DNA of 64,000 bases, from contig DATIDG010000075.1 of NCBI GenBank assembly GCA_035456405.1, forward strand, positions 185,195 to 249,194, written 5' to 3'. The stretch is from JAGVSZ01 sp035456405. Lineage in GTDB: Bacteria > Pseudomonadota > Gammaproteobacteria > Burkholderiales > SG8-39. The notes under the pieces were generated by a model. The model saw only the letters and a program-made list of their open reading frames with translations. It did not search any database and was not told where the DNA came from. Of this stretch, positions 44,233-54,699 are shown piece after piece (positions within the stretch are counted from its first letter, which is position 1; the number at the start of each line of letters is the position of its first letter). Made by a program: the position numbers and the translations under genes.

Positions 44233-44763
44233 TCAGAACCGCACGCCCTCGTGCGCGAGGAGCCAGCGCTTGATCGCAATGTGGAAGCCGTCGTCGCCGC
44301 GGGCGAAGCCGCCGATGCCGGTCGAGGACACGACGCGGTGGCAGGGGATCGCGAGCGGGAAGAAGTTCGCGCCGCAGGCCTGTCCCACCGGCCGCGGGCC
44401 CGACCGCAACGCTTTCGCAACCGCGCCGTAGCTCTGCACCTTGCCGGCGGGGATCGCAGCGATGCGCTCCCAGACCCGGCGCTGGAAGCGCGTGCCGACC
44501 GGCTTGAGCGGCAACTCGAACTGCGCCTGCGGATCCCGAAGGTACGCCTCGACCTGCTCCGCCGCGGCCGCCGCGAGCCGATTCTTCGCGGGCACGGCGC
44601 GCGTGCCCGGGGGGAGGTAGACGATCTCGGCTACGCACTCGTCTTCCGTCCCGACGCCCTCGGTGCGGATTCCGACCGCCCCGAATGGCGTGCGTACGAC
44701 CGCGTCGAGCGCCCGCACCTCCGCCTCGCTCAAGTGTCGCCCCTGGGTCGCACGATGTTCCAT
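44233..44763 (-). CDS. ogt: methylated-DNA-protein-cysteine methyltransferase
   Basis: Suicide repair protein that takes alkyl groups from O6-methylguanine. 176 residues, with nucleophile Cys141 in FPLAIPCHRVV, the FQRRVWERIAAIPAGKVQSYG helix-turn-helix region and VGQACGANFFPLAIP. The N-terminal domain is Ogt-like, without an Ada transcription domain. Start ATG at 44763 lies inside the tail of the EamA remnant. Upstream of xerD on the same strand (41-bp gap). Confidence 0.93.
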   Translation of the reverse strand: MEHRATQGRHLSEAEVRALDAVVRTPFGAVGIRTEGVGTEDECVAEIVYLPPGTRAVPAKNRLAAAAAEQVEAYLRDPQAQFELPLKPVGTRFQRRVWERIAAIPAGKVQSYGAVAKALRSGPRPVGQACGANFFPLAIPCHRVVSSTGIGGFARGDDGFHIAIKRWLLAHEGVRF

Positions 44764-44930
44764 GGCTCTGCCCTTTCCGCTTTTCTTCGCATCGGCATCC
44801 TGCGCCCGATCGCCAAACACGCCCCGACGGCGAGGGCGAATGCCGCGGTCATCCAGTCGAGCCGCTCGCGGACGAGCAACGCCGCGAACAGGAGCGTAAG
44901 GAACGGCTGCAGGAGTTGCAACTGCCCCAC
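44730..44930 (-). pseudogene. C-terminal remnant of an EamA/DMT-family transporter
   Basis: About 66 codons: GQLQLLQPFLTLLFAALLVRERLDWMTAAFALAVGACLAIGRRMPM. This is the last membrane-helix pair of a drug/metabolite transporter, where QLQLLQPFLTLL and ER are conserved. The rest of the gene (normally about 280 residues) is missing: upstream of 44930 the sequence turns into an unrelated spacer and then the end of the PhzF-like gene at 44973. It overlaps the first 11 codons of ogt, an arrangement that must predate the deletion. Confidence 0.7.
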
Positions 44931-44972
44931 AGGTGCGTCCGCCGAGCGCGAAGCCCGACGCCCGGGCCGGCG

Positions 44973-45836
44973 TCACTCGCGCAGAACCCCGTCGAGGCAA
45001 GTCACCGCCGCGCCGCCGATCCACACCCGCCGCGTCGTCGGGTCGATGCGGACGCTCACGTACCCATCCCGGCCGAGCTCCCGGCCCTGGCTGGCGCGAT
45101 AGCGGCCGGCCTCGCCCACGCGCACGCCGGCGTGATCGAGCCACGCGCCGACCGCCGCGTTCCCGCTACCGCACACCGGATCCTCGGGAACGCCATCGGC
45201 GGGCGCGAAGCTCCGCACCACGACGTCGTGGTCCCCGCCGTCGGCGAGCGCAAAGACGGTGATCCCGGTCGCGCCGAGGTGGCGGCTCACCGCGGCGATC
45301 GCCCCGAAGTCCGGCGCGAGCGCCCGCACCGCCACGGCGTCGGCAAGCATGACGGTGAGCCAGCGAGGTCCGACGCTGACGATGACCGCATCGCGCGCGA
45401 GCGGCGCGCCGAGCGCCTGTTCGATCGCCGGCCTGGCGTCCGCCGGGATCGGTGCGAGCGCAGCGGGCGGCACCTCGACGGCGATGCTTCGCTCGCGGCC
45501 CGCGCCATCGATCGTGAGCCGCAACACGCCCGCGGCGCATTCCTGCCGGAGCTCGGGTTTGTCGGCAACGATGCCGGCCTCGATGACGGCGTGCGCGGTG
45601 CCGATGGTCGGGTGACCGGCGAAAGGAAGCTCCGAGCGCGGCGTGAAGATCCGCAGCCGGTAGTCGGCCGCCGGGACGGTTGGTCGCAGCACGAACGTCG
45701 TCTCGGACAGGTTCGTCCACGCGGCGATCCGCTGCATCGCCGCGGTGTCGAGTCGGTCGGCTTCGAGGACAACCGCAACGGGGTTGCCGAAGAACGGCCG
45801 CGTGGTGAAGACGTCGACCTGCTTGAAGCGCAGCAT
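44973..45836 (-). CDS. PhzF-family isomerase-like protein
   Basis: A 287-residue double-hotdog-like protein of the PhzF/YddE family, related to diaminopimelate epimerase. Family motifs: FKQVDVFTTRPFFGNPVAVV at the start, TNLSETTFVL with the catalytic Glu, RIFTPRSELPFAGHPTIGTA, and DPVCGSGNAAVGAWL late in the protein. PhzF itself isomerises a phenazine precursor; most relatives, probably including this one, have unknown substrates. It starts 27 bp after the lipoprotein gene's stop, so they form an operon. Confidence 0.93.
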   Translation of the reverse strand: MLRFKQVDVFTTRPFFGNPVAVVLEADRLDTAAMQRIAAWTNLSETTFVLRPTVPAADYRLRIFTPRSELPFAGHPTIGTAHAVIEAGIVADKPELRQECAAGVLRLTIDGAGRERSIAVEVPPAALAPIPADARPAIEQALGAPLARDAVIVSVGPRWLTVMLADAVAVRALAPDFGAIAAVSRHLGATGITVFALADGGDHDVVVRSFAPADGVPEDPVCGSGNAAVGAWLDHAGVRVGEAGRYRASQGRELGRDGYVSVRIDPTTRRVWIGGAAVTCLDGVLRE

Positions 45837-45862
45837 GACCGCTCCCCGCCGATGAGCAGGAC

Positions 45863-46825
45863 TCAGCGTACCAGCGCGTCGGCCTCGCCCGCCGTGGTCC
45901 CTGCAACGCGGATCTCGCGCGGCGCCTGGCCGGGCGCGTACGCGGCAAGGCGCGGCGGCAGGTTCGGGCGCCCGTCGCCGCCGAAGCTTGGGTGGTGGCG
46001 GATGCGTCCCAGCAGCACCACGACCTGGCGCCCGTCGTAAGCGCCGTGCAGCGGCGTGTCGTAGCGCATGCGCGTGCCCAGATCGACGAACGCGCGGCGC
46101 GCATCGGGCGTGAAGCGCAACGTCACGACCTCGTTGGCACGCCCGCGGAAGGCGGCGGCGTGATGAGCGACGGCGTCGCTCGCGACGAAGACGAGCTGCG
46201 AAACGTCGGAGAGCGGCGCACCGAGCGCCACCGGCTCGACCGCGCGGCTGGCGAGGTCGATGCGCCACAGGCGGTCGCCCCGGGCGGCGACGAGCGCCGT
46301 CCGATCGGGCAGAACCATCAACGCACCATCGCCGGTCCCATCGGGCAGCCGTGCGACGGCCCGCATGGCGCGCCGGTCCGCGTCGACTTCGACGACCGCG
46401 CCTGTCGCGCCATCGAGAATGAACGCCCGGCCGGCGCCGGCGGCGGCGAGGTCCGCGAAGCGGCCGCCCGGGCTGCGCACGGCAACGACGGTTCCGTGCA
46501 CCGGGAGGCGCGCGGGATCGATCAATTCGACCAAGTCCGGCGTGAGCACCCAGAGCCGGCGCGCAATCGCGTCGTAGGCGAGCTGGAGGATCGGATGCGA
46601 TGCGCCCGCCGGGCGCACCGCCCCGACGATCGAGCCGTCGCGCCAGACCATCGCGATCGCGCCGGTGGCGTAGCTCGCGACGAAGAAACGGTCGTGCACC
46701 GGGTCGTGCGCGACCGCCGACGGGTAGAACCCCGGATCGACCGCCAGCGTGACCTGGGCCGGCTTGCAGCCGGACACGGCGGCCAGGACGGCGGCGAGGG
46801 CAAAGGCGAGGAGCAGGCGGCCCAT
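45863..46825 (-). CDS. lipoprotein with a beta-propeller-like repeat pattern, function unknown
   Basis: A 320-residue protein with a lipoprotein signal (hydrophobic core then AVSGC, lipid-attached Cys20). The mature part is built of short beta-strand repeats (VAHDPVHDRFFVASYATG, LAYDAIARRLWVLTPD, LVFVASDAVAHHAAAF, LRFTPDARRAFVDLG), resembling the SMP-30/YVTN-type propeller. I cannot name a family. Transcribed with the PhzF-like gene and divergent from a MocR-type regulator whose putative operators lie between them. Confidence 0.75.
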   Translation of the reverse strand: MGRLLLAFALAAVLAAVSGCKPAQVTLAVDPGFYPSAVAHDPVHDRFFVASYATGAIAMVWRDGSIVGAVRPAGASHPILQLAYDAIARRLWVLTPDLVELIDPARLPVHGTVVAVRSPGGRFADLAAAGAGRAFILDGATGAVVEVDADRRAMRAVARLPDGTGDGALMVLPDRTALVAARGDRLWRIDLASRAVEPVALGAPLSDVSQLVFVASDAVAHHAAAFRGRANEVVTLRFTPDARRAFVDLGTRMRYDTPLHGAYDGRQVVVLLGRIRHHPSFGGDGRPNLPPRLAAYAPGQAPREIRVAGTTAGEADALVR

Positions 46826-46849
46826 GAGTTGGCTCCCAAAGCGCTAGGC

Positions 46850-46917
46850 CTGTACAATACCGGTCGCTTCCGATACACCACATGTACACTTTTGCGACCA
46901 AGCCGGGCATCTGTACC
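46850..46917. promoter_or_regulatory. cluster of TGTAC repeats, probable operator of the MocR-type regulator
   Basis: TGTACA at 46851, TGTACA at 46883 and TGTACC at 46912 lie 32 and 29 bp apart, close to three helical turns. Two carry an ACCGG after them (TACAATACCGG and TGTACCGG). MocR/PdxR regulators commonly bind phased repeats upstream of their own divergent genes. Lies in the 104-bp region shared by the lipoprotein operon and the regulator. Confidence 0.6.
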
Positions 46918-46929
46918 GGCTAAACCGCC

Positions 46930-48350
46930 ATGACAGGCCTCCAGCGACTTACCGTTACACCGCTCTCCCACGAAGCGCCCTTGCCGCTCGTGGAGCAGAT
47001 CACCGGCTATGTCCGCACCCGGATCGACGAGCGGCATCTGCGCGCCGGCACGCGCATGCCGTCCATCCGGCGCTTCGCGGAGGACAACGGGGTTTCGCGC
47101 TTCACCGTCGTCGAGGCGTACGACCGCCTCGTCGCGCAGGGCTATCTCGAGTCGCGCCGCGGGTCGGGTTTCTACGTCCGCCAGCGGCCCCAGCCGGTCC
47201 GGCGCGCCGAGAGCCCCGAGCCGGCCGCGACGCGCATCGACGTGGTGTGGCTCCTGAATCACCTCTACGCCGGAAACGGTGGTCAGGACGTGCTCCTCGC
47301 CGGCTCGGGCTGCCTGCCCGAGAGCTGGCTCGACGAGGAGATGCTGCAGTCGGGTCTGCGCGCGCTCGCGCGCCGCGAGCCCAGCCAGCTGACGGGCTAC
47401 GGCACGCCGCGCGGCTACGCGCCGCTGCGCCAGCTGCTGCAGGTGACGCTCGCGGAGCTCGAGATCCGCGCCCAGCCGGACAACATCGTACTCACGGCCG
47501 GCGCGAGCCAGGCGCTGGATCTCGTCGCGCGCTACTTCCTCGAGCCCGGCGATCCGGTGTTGGTCGACGACCCGGGCTATTACGTGCTGTTCGGGCGGCT
47601 CGCCGCAATGGGCATGCGGCTGATCGGCGTGCCGCGCACCGCCGAAGGGCTCGACGTCGATCGCCTCGAGGCCCTTGCGAAGGAGCACCGGCCGAAGCTC
47701 TTCATGACCAACTCGGTGCTGCACAACCCGACCGGGACGTCGCTCCCGGCCGCGGACGCGTTCCGCGTGCTGCGGCTCGCCGAGGCCTACGATTTCCACA
47801 TCGTCGAGGACGACATCCTCGCCGACCTGCACCCCGGCCGCGCGAATCGCATCGCGGCGCTCGACCAGCTGAACCGCGTCGTCTACGTCGGCAGCTTCTC
47901 CAAGACGCTCGGGGCGGGACTGCGGGTCGGTTACCTCGCCGCGCACCCCGATCTCGCGCGCGATCTCACCGCGCAGAAGATGCTCGCCAGCCTCACCACG
48001 CCCGAGATCAACGAGCGGCTCGTCTACCAGGTCCTCTCGGACGGCTACTATCGCAAGCACGTCGAACACGTGCGCGCGCGGCTCGCGCGATCGCTCGAGC
48101 CCGCGATCCGCAACCTGGAGCGTGCGGGGCTCGAGCTCTTCCACGAGCCGGCCGCCGGGATGTTCATGTGGGCGCACGCCGGCGAGCACCGCGACGCCGA
48201 GACCCTGGCCGCCCGCGCGCAGAGCCAGGGCATCATCCTCGCGCCGGGCAGCCTGTTCAGCCCGTCGCAGGCGCGCTCACCGTGGATGCGCTTCCACGTC
48301 GCTTATGCGGGCAGTCCGAAGCTCGCGCGATTCTTCGATTCGTTGAACTG

Positions 48351-48351
<1 letters not shown>
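46930..48351 (+). CDS. MocR/PdxR-family transcriptional regulator (GntR helix-turn-helix plus aminotransferase-like domain)
   Basis: A 473-residue regulator. Residues about 15-85 are a GntR winged helix (YVRTRIDERHLRAGTRMPS, VSRFTVVEAYDRLVAQGYLE). The rest is a fold-type I aminotransferase-like domain with TAGASQALDLVARYF, VDDPGYYVLFG, NPTGTSLP, VEDDILADLHPG and the PLP lysine in VYVGSFSKTLGAGLRVGYL. Such proteins sense PLP or an amino compound. Its stop overlaps the typA start (TGATG), so typA may be co-translated. The divergent lipoprotein/PhzF operon is its likely target. Confidence 0.93.
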
Positions 48352-50210
<1,859 letters not shown>

Positions 50211-50216
50211 GCCCCG

Positions 50217-50513
50217 CTAGCGCAGCTTCGCGCGCCGCACCAGCGCCAGCAGCGCGGGCCCGCAGGCGACGTTCTCCTCCTGCGCGAGGGCGGAGCGCCA
50301 CTCCTCGGCGAGGAGCGCGCAGGTGTCGCGCACCAGCGCGGACACGTCGCTGCGCTCGGCGAGGATCTCCGGGTGGCACTGGATGGAGACTCCGAGGCGC
50401 CGGCAGACCTGGCCTTGCGACGCCGCAGTCGCGTACCGCGACGTGAGATAGAGCGCCGCGCTGAGGATCAGGTCCGAACGCGTTGCCTCGTGCTTCTCCA
50501 TCCCTCGATCCAT
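50217..50513 (-). CDS. small protein behind a Fur-box-like site, function unknown
   Basis: A 98-residue, mainly helical protein: SDLILSAALYLTSRYATAAS, CRRLGVSIQCHPEILAE and VRDTCALLAEEWRSALAQEE. It has four cysteines and no membrane segment. I recall similar small betaproteobacterial proteins starting with a LILSAALYLxSxY helix but no function for them. The ATG at 50513 follows GAGGGACAC. About 50 bp upstream lies a perfect Fur-type core, so iron control is plausible. Convergent with typA. Confidence 0.6.
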   Translation of the reverse strand: MDRGMEKHEATRSDLILSAALYLTSRYATAASQGQVCRRLGVSIQCHPEILAERSDVSALVRDTCALLAEEWRSALAQEENVACGPALLALVRRAKLR

Positions 50514-50564
50514 GTGTCCCTCGCGAATACCCGCGGCCGTCCGATGCCGAGGCCGCTTGTCGCA

Positions 50565-50577
50565 AATGATAATCATT
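50565..50577. promoter_or_regulatory. Fur-box-like palindrome
   Basis: AATGATAATCATT is a perfect 13-bp palindrome and matches the centre of the consensus GATAATGATAATCATTATC, within CGCAAATGATAATCATTCGC. It is about 50 bp upstream of the small gene at 50217-50513 and about 40 bp from the 3' end of the lysozyme pseudogene. Fur would repress the small gene under iron-replete conditions. Confidence 0.7.
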
Positions 50578-50614
50578 CGCATCTAGATGTCGAGGGGGAG
50601 CGTCTGCACGCCGC

Positions 50615-51495
50615 TCAGATCCGCGCGAACTCGTCGGGTGCGTACGCCCGCCGCGCGTGCTCGACGAGCTGCGCCTCCTTCTCGCGGTGGTCGATGAGAC
50701 CGGGCAGCACCCGCGGGTCCCACAACCGTTTCATCGCGCGGATCTGCATGGCGATCCCGGCGAGATCGTCCTCCGCGACGAGTGGACCGATCGCCGCCAT
50801 CTCGCGTCGCCGCTCGCCCTGCTTTCCGGCGCCACGGTTGTAGACGAGCGAGAGCAGCGCGGCCTGGGCGTCCGCGGGGAGAGCCTCCACGCCGGGATAG
50901 GCCCCGCGCGTCGTCACCGCGTACGCCGGGAGCGAGCGCAGATAGAAGACCTTGCGCGCGACCGCGAACGGCACGACGACGCTCGCGACCCGCGGGAGCG
51001 CCGCCCTCGCGCGTGCCCCGGCGAGGCCCGACACCGCTGCGAGCCGCTCGATGTCGGTGTCCGGCAGTAGACCCGCCCAGTCGCGCCGGATCGTTGCCGG
51101 GCCCTGGTGCGCGAGGTCGTAGCCGATGCCGATCGTCACGCCGCTCTCGCCGCCGGGCCAGACCGGGTGCTGGTACTTCTTCGCGTAGGCGGTCTCCGAG
51201 CTGATACCTCGAACGCGACGAGCATGTCCACGCCCTTCGTCGACACGGTCAGCGATGCGACTTCGGTGGGGGATGGGACCGGGTCGACCGGCGCGACGGG
51301 TGCGGGGCCGAGAAGCTCCTCGAGGCGCGTGAGCGTCAGCGGCCCGATCACACCATCGGGCTTGACGCCGATGCGCCGTTGCAGCGCGCGAATGCGCGCT
51401 TCGAGCGGCTCGATGCCGCGCGCACTCGCAGTCCGACGAGGCCGGCCAGTGACAGTCCTGGATCGCTTGGTTGTCTTGGATCGCTTCGCTGCCAT
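50615..51495 (-). pseudogene. frameshifted peptidoglycan-binding/lysozyme-like gene
   Basis: From the ATG at 51495 the frame encodes a basic N-terminus and one PG_binding_1 unit (LEARIRALQRRIGVKPDGVIG), then reaches VDMLVAFEV near 51207. The reading continues only in another frame: SSETAYAKKYQHPVWPGG, SGVTIGIGYDLAHQ and a lysozyme-like body with LLSLVYNRGAG and RREMAAIGPLV to the stop at 50615. One base appears lost (or two gained) around 51205. In the restored form this is a muramidase-type hydrolase with a wall-binding domain. A sequencing error would also explain it. Confidence 0.75.
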
Positions 51496-51578
51496 GGGGC
51501 TCCTCCACGAAGGAAATCGCGGCGAGCATTCCACGCGCGGGCGCGCGCGGCTATCGAACCGACGATCTAGTGCCGGAG

Positions 51579-52208
51579 TCAGGCTGCACGCTTGAACGTC
51601 GCGAGCATCGCGGCGGCACCCATGAAGAGCCCGCCGAACACGCGGTTCATGAGGCGGACCTGCCGCGGCGCGCGCATCAGCCGCAGCACCTTCGCGGCGA
51701 ACAGCGTGTAGCCGCTCATTACGAAGAGATCCACCACGGTCAGCGTCGCGACGACCGCGAGGTACTGCGGCAGCAGCGCGCGCCCCGGATCGATGAACGG
51801 TGGCAGCACCGCCAGGAAGAAGACCGTAGCTTTCGGGTTCGTGGCGTTGACGAGAAATCCCTGGCCGAACAGCGCGCCCCGCGTCGTGGGCGGGACCGCC
51901 GCGCGATCGACCTCGACCGGCACCGCCGGCGCACGCCATGCGCGCCACCCGAGATACGCCAGGTAGAACACACCGAGCCACTTGAGCACGGTGAAGGCGA
52001 GCGCCGAAGCCGCGAGCACCGCGCCGAGTCCCGCGCCGACCACCGCGAGCTGGAGCGCGATGCCGACCTGCATCCCGAAGATGTTCCAGATGCCGAGGCG
52101 GTAGCCGTAGCGCATGCCGGTCGCCATGCACGCGACCGCACCGGCGCCGGGGGAGACGCTGATCAGGATTGCGGCGACGAGGAAGGCAAGCCAGGTTTCG
52201 AAGGTCAT
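51579..52208 (-). CDS. LysE/RhtB-family amino-acid exporter
   Basis: Inner-membrane exporter of about 209 residues with six membrane helices. Signature parts: FLVAAILISVSPGAGAVAC near the start, YLAYLGWRAWRAP, and FGQGFLVNATNPKATVFFLAVLPPFID. Related proteins export lysine, homoserine, threonine or similar amino acids. The Met at 52208 (MTFETWLAF) fits the family; a Met four codons earlier is possible. Substrate unknown. Confidence 0.92.
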   Translation of the reverse strand: MTFETWLAFLVAAILISVSPGAGAVACMATGMRYGYRLGIWNIFGMQVGIALQLAVVGAGLGAVLAASALAFTVLKWLGVFYLAYLGWRAWRAPAVPVEVDRAAVPPTTRGALFGQGFLVNATNPKATVFFLAVLPPFIDPGRALLPQYLAVVATLTVVDLFVMSGYTLFAAKVLRLMRAPRQVRLMNRVFGGLFMGAAAMLATFKRAA

Positions 52209-52250
52209 CGCGCCCACCATGCTGAGCGCGAGGAGTCTACAGCACGCTGC

Positions 52251-52898
52251 TCAATAGAGACGGGTACGGATGTCGTCGTCGATGAAGGCCTGCACCTGCT
52301 CGAGGGTCTTCGTCAGCTGTGCCTGGTCGACGATCGCCTGCGCGAGCGACGGAACGCCGTCCAGATCCGGCCAGTGCCGGGGGTCCCAGAGTTTCGACCG
52401 TATGACGCACTTGGCGCAATGGATCGACACCTCCTCGATCGCCACCACGAGCGCCAGGGTCGGTGCCTTTCCGGCGATCGTCATCTGCTCGCGCAGCCAT
52501 CGGTCCCTGACGATCGTCGCGCTGCCGCTCACCCGCAGCGTCTCCTGCTTGCCCGGGATGAGGAAGATGAGCGCGACGTGCGGGTTCTGCAGCACGTTCG
52601 AGAACGTGTCGGCGCGTCGGTTTCCCGGCCGCTCCGGGATGGCAAGCGTCGAATCGTCGAGCACCTGCACGAAACCCGCTGGATCGCCTTTCGGGGAGAC
52701 GTCGATGGCGCCCCCGGCATCCGCCGACGCCACGATTACGAACGGGCTTTTCGCGATGTAGGCGCGGCAGTGCTCGTCGAGCGCGGCGAGCCGGCCCTTG
52801 AGCACCACCTCGCTCGGGTGCCCGATCAGCGCCCGCAGCTCCGATTCGGACGTGACGATCTCGGCGAATCGCGCGCCAACCACGGAAGAAGACCTCAC
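52251..52898 (-). CDS. pyridoxamine 5'-phosphate oxidase-like FMN-binding split-barrel protein
   Basis: A 215-residue split-barrel flavin-binding protein of the PNPOx-like superfamily (MSMEG_1061-like branch). Features: FVIVASADAGGAIDVSPKGD, LAIPERPGNRRADTFSNVLQ and ALIFLIPGKQETLRVSGSA, then VSIHCAKCVIRSKLW. These proteins bind FMN or F420 and reduce or sense small molecules; the substrate is unknown. The GTG at 52898 overlaps the stop of the upstream receptor gene by 4 bp, so the two are co-translated. Confidence 0.88.
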   Translation of the reverse strand: MRSSSVVGARFAEIVTSESELRALIGHPSEVVLKGRLAALDEHCRAYIAKSPFVIVASADAGGAIDVSPKGDPAGFVQVLDDSTLAIPERPGNRRADTFSNVLQNPHVALIFLIPGKQETLRVSGSATIVRDRWLREQMTIAGKAPTLALVVAIEEVSIHCAKCVIRSKLWDPRHWPDLDGVPSLAQAIVDQAQLTKTLEQVQAFIDDDIRTRLY

Positions 52899-53893
52899 TC
52901 GGCCCGGATCCCCGCTTCGGCGATCAGCTTTCCCCATCGGGCATGTTCCGACCGGATAAACGCGGCGAACTCTTCCGGCGTGTCGCCGACCGGATCGGTG
53001 CCGCTCTCCAGGTAGGAGGCCCGGACCTCCGGGAGCGCGAGGACGCGCGCGGTCGCCTGCTGCAGCCGGAGCGTGATCTCCCGCGGCAGTCCGGCCGGGC
53101 CGGCGAGGCCCTGCCACCCGACGACGCCCTCCATCGCCGGGACGCCGGCCTCGGTGAAGGTCGGCACCTCCGGCAGCATCGCCAGTCGGTTGCGGCCGGA
53201 GACCGCCAGCGCGCGCAGGCGCCCGGACTTGACGAGCGGGGCGACCGTGACCGCGAACTCGAAAGCGAGCTGGACCTGGCCGGCGACGAGCTCGGTGACC
53301 GCCTGGCCGCCGCCGCTCTTGTAGGGGACGTGCGTGATCTCGGCGCCCGCCGCCCGATCGAACAGCTCGAGCGCGAGGTGGGTGATCGTCCCCGGGCCCC
53401 AAGACGCGGCGTTGAGCGCGCCCGGATTCCGGTTCGCCTCGCCGACGAGCTCGCCGACCGTGCGCACCGGCAAGCCGGGGTTGACGACAAGGACGATCCG
53501 CGCGGAGCTCGTCCGTGTCACCGGGGTGAAATCCTTCAGCGGGTCGAAGCGCTGCTTCGCGAGGTGGGGCGCGATCGCGAGCGCCGATTGGCCCGCGAGG
53601 ACGAGCGTATAGCCGTCCGGCGCGGCCCGCGCCACCTGCTCCAGGGCGAGCTGGCCGCCCGCACCGGGGCGGTTCTCGATGACGACGGGCTGGCGCCACT
53701 GCTCCGCGAGCTTCTGCGCGAGCTCCCGGCCACGCACGTCCGGGGAGCTGCCGGGGCCGAACGGGACGACCAGCTTGACCGGCCGGTCCGGATACCCCGC
53801 CGCCGGGTCGCGGGGCTGCGCGAGGGCGGGCAAGGCGACGGCGAGGGCGGCGACGGCGCAGGCGGCGCGGAACGTGCGAGTCGATCGGGCCAC
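52895..53893 (-). CDS. Bug-family periplasmic solute receptor (TctC-like)
   Basis: A 332-residue receptor with a signal peptide (AACAVAALAVALPALAQ). The Bug signature is complete: GYPDRPVKLVVPFGPGSSPD, VVIENRPGAGGQLALEQVA, GYTLVLAG, ALNAASWGPGTITHLALELF and THVPYKSGGGQAVTEL. Bug receptors bind carboxylates, amino acids or vitamins for tripartite transporters, and many lack a nearby permease, as here. GTG start behind CCGGAGGATCCC. Followed by the split-barrel flavoprotein gene with a 4-bp overlap. Confidence 0.93.
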   Translation of the reverse strand: MARSTRTFRAACAVAALAVALPALAQPRDPAAGYPDRPVKLVVPFGPGSSPDVRGRELAQKLAEQWRQPVVIENRPGAGGQLALEQVARAAPDGYTLVLAGQSALAIAPHLAKQRFDPLKDFTPVTRTSSARIVLVVNPGLPVRTVGELVGEANRNPGALNAASWGPGTITHLALELFDRAAGAEITHVPYKSGGGQAVTELVAGQVQLAFEFAVTVAPLVKSGRLRALAVSGRNRLAMLPEVPTFTEAGVPAMEGVVGWQGLAGPAGLPREITLRLQQATARVLALPEVRASYLESGTDPVGDTPEEFAAFIRSEHARWGKLIAEAGIRAE

Positions 53894-54005
53894 GGGATCC
53901 TCCGGGTTAGGGTAGAGCGTGGAGATCAGGCTACGCCCGGCTGCAGCGACGGGCCAGAGAACGAATTCGGCGGATTCGCGAGAACTATTTCTCTCCCACC
54001 GGGGC

Positions 54006-54665
54006 TCACCAGTGCCGCGGCGGTTTGCGCAAGATGGCGAACCGCCCCCCCTCCGGCTTGATGTACCCGCCACGCGCGAGGTCCCGCAGCACCCGTCCGA
54101 CCATCTCGCGCGTGGCACCGACGCGCTGGCCGATCTCCGCGTGCGTAAACCGCTCGGTGACGAGCGCGCCGTCAATCTTGACCGCGCTCGTGAGCAAGAG
54201 CTCGGTCACGCGGCCGTACACGTCTTCCATCGAGAAGGACCGCCTGCCCTTCATGGTGCGGCGGAAGAGGAAGACGACGCGTTTGAGATAGGTCAGTGCG
54301 AGTTGCGGGTGCCGCAGCAGCAGCCGTTCGAACTCCGCCACCGGTATCGAAGCGAGGCGGAGATCCTCGAGCACGATCACCGAAGTCAGCATCGGCTCAC
54401 CGCCGATCGACTGCGCGGCGAAATCCTCGCCCGGACCGACGATCGCGACGTCCACCTGTCGGCCGGCGTCGTCGCGCCAGTAGAACTTGACCCTTCCCGA
54501 CAGGATGATGCTGAAAACGTCGAGACGATCGCCCTCGGCGACGAGGATGGCGCCCTTCGGATAGCGACGGACGGCGAAGAGCTGTGCCGCGGCCTGCAGT
54601 TCCTCGGGCGCGAGCGACGCGAGGAGCGTCGAACTTGCTAGGTCGGCGGCAGTCGGGGCGGACAT
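54006..54665 (-). CDS. Crp/Fnr-family transcriptional regulator
   Basis: A 219-residue regulator: cyclic-nucleotide-binding fold (about 15-130) with YPKGAILVAEGDRLDVFSIILSG and a central dimer helix, then a Crp-type winged helix with THAEIGQRVGATREMVGRVL and a GGYIKPEGGRFAI wing. No N-terminal cysteine cluster, so it is not an FNR-type oxygen sensor, and the cAMP-binding arginine-serine pair is not evident. Lies directly downstream of the TRAP permease gene (34-bp gap) and probably regulates that transporter cluster. Confidence 0.92.
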   Translation of the reverse strand: MSAPTAADLASSTLLASLAPEELQAAAQLFAVRRYPKGAILVAEGDRLDVFSIILSGRVKFYWRDDAGRQVDVAIVGPGEDFAAQSIGGEPMLTSVIVLEDLRLASIPVAEFERLLLRHPQLALTYLKRVVFLFRRTMKGRRSFSMEDVYGRVTELLLTSAVKIDGALVTERFTHAEIGQRVGATREMVGRVLRDLARGGYIKPEGGRFAILRKPPRHW

Positions 54666-54699
54666 CGGAGCATGACGCGCAGAGACCCGCTTCGCGCAC

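Noticed and set aside
51195..51215. Programmed frameshift in the lysozyme gene
   Set aside because: No slippery heptamer or downstream structure is seen at the joint; a simple indel or sequencing error explains it.
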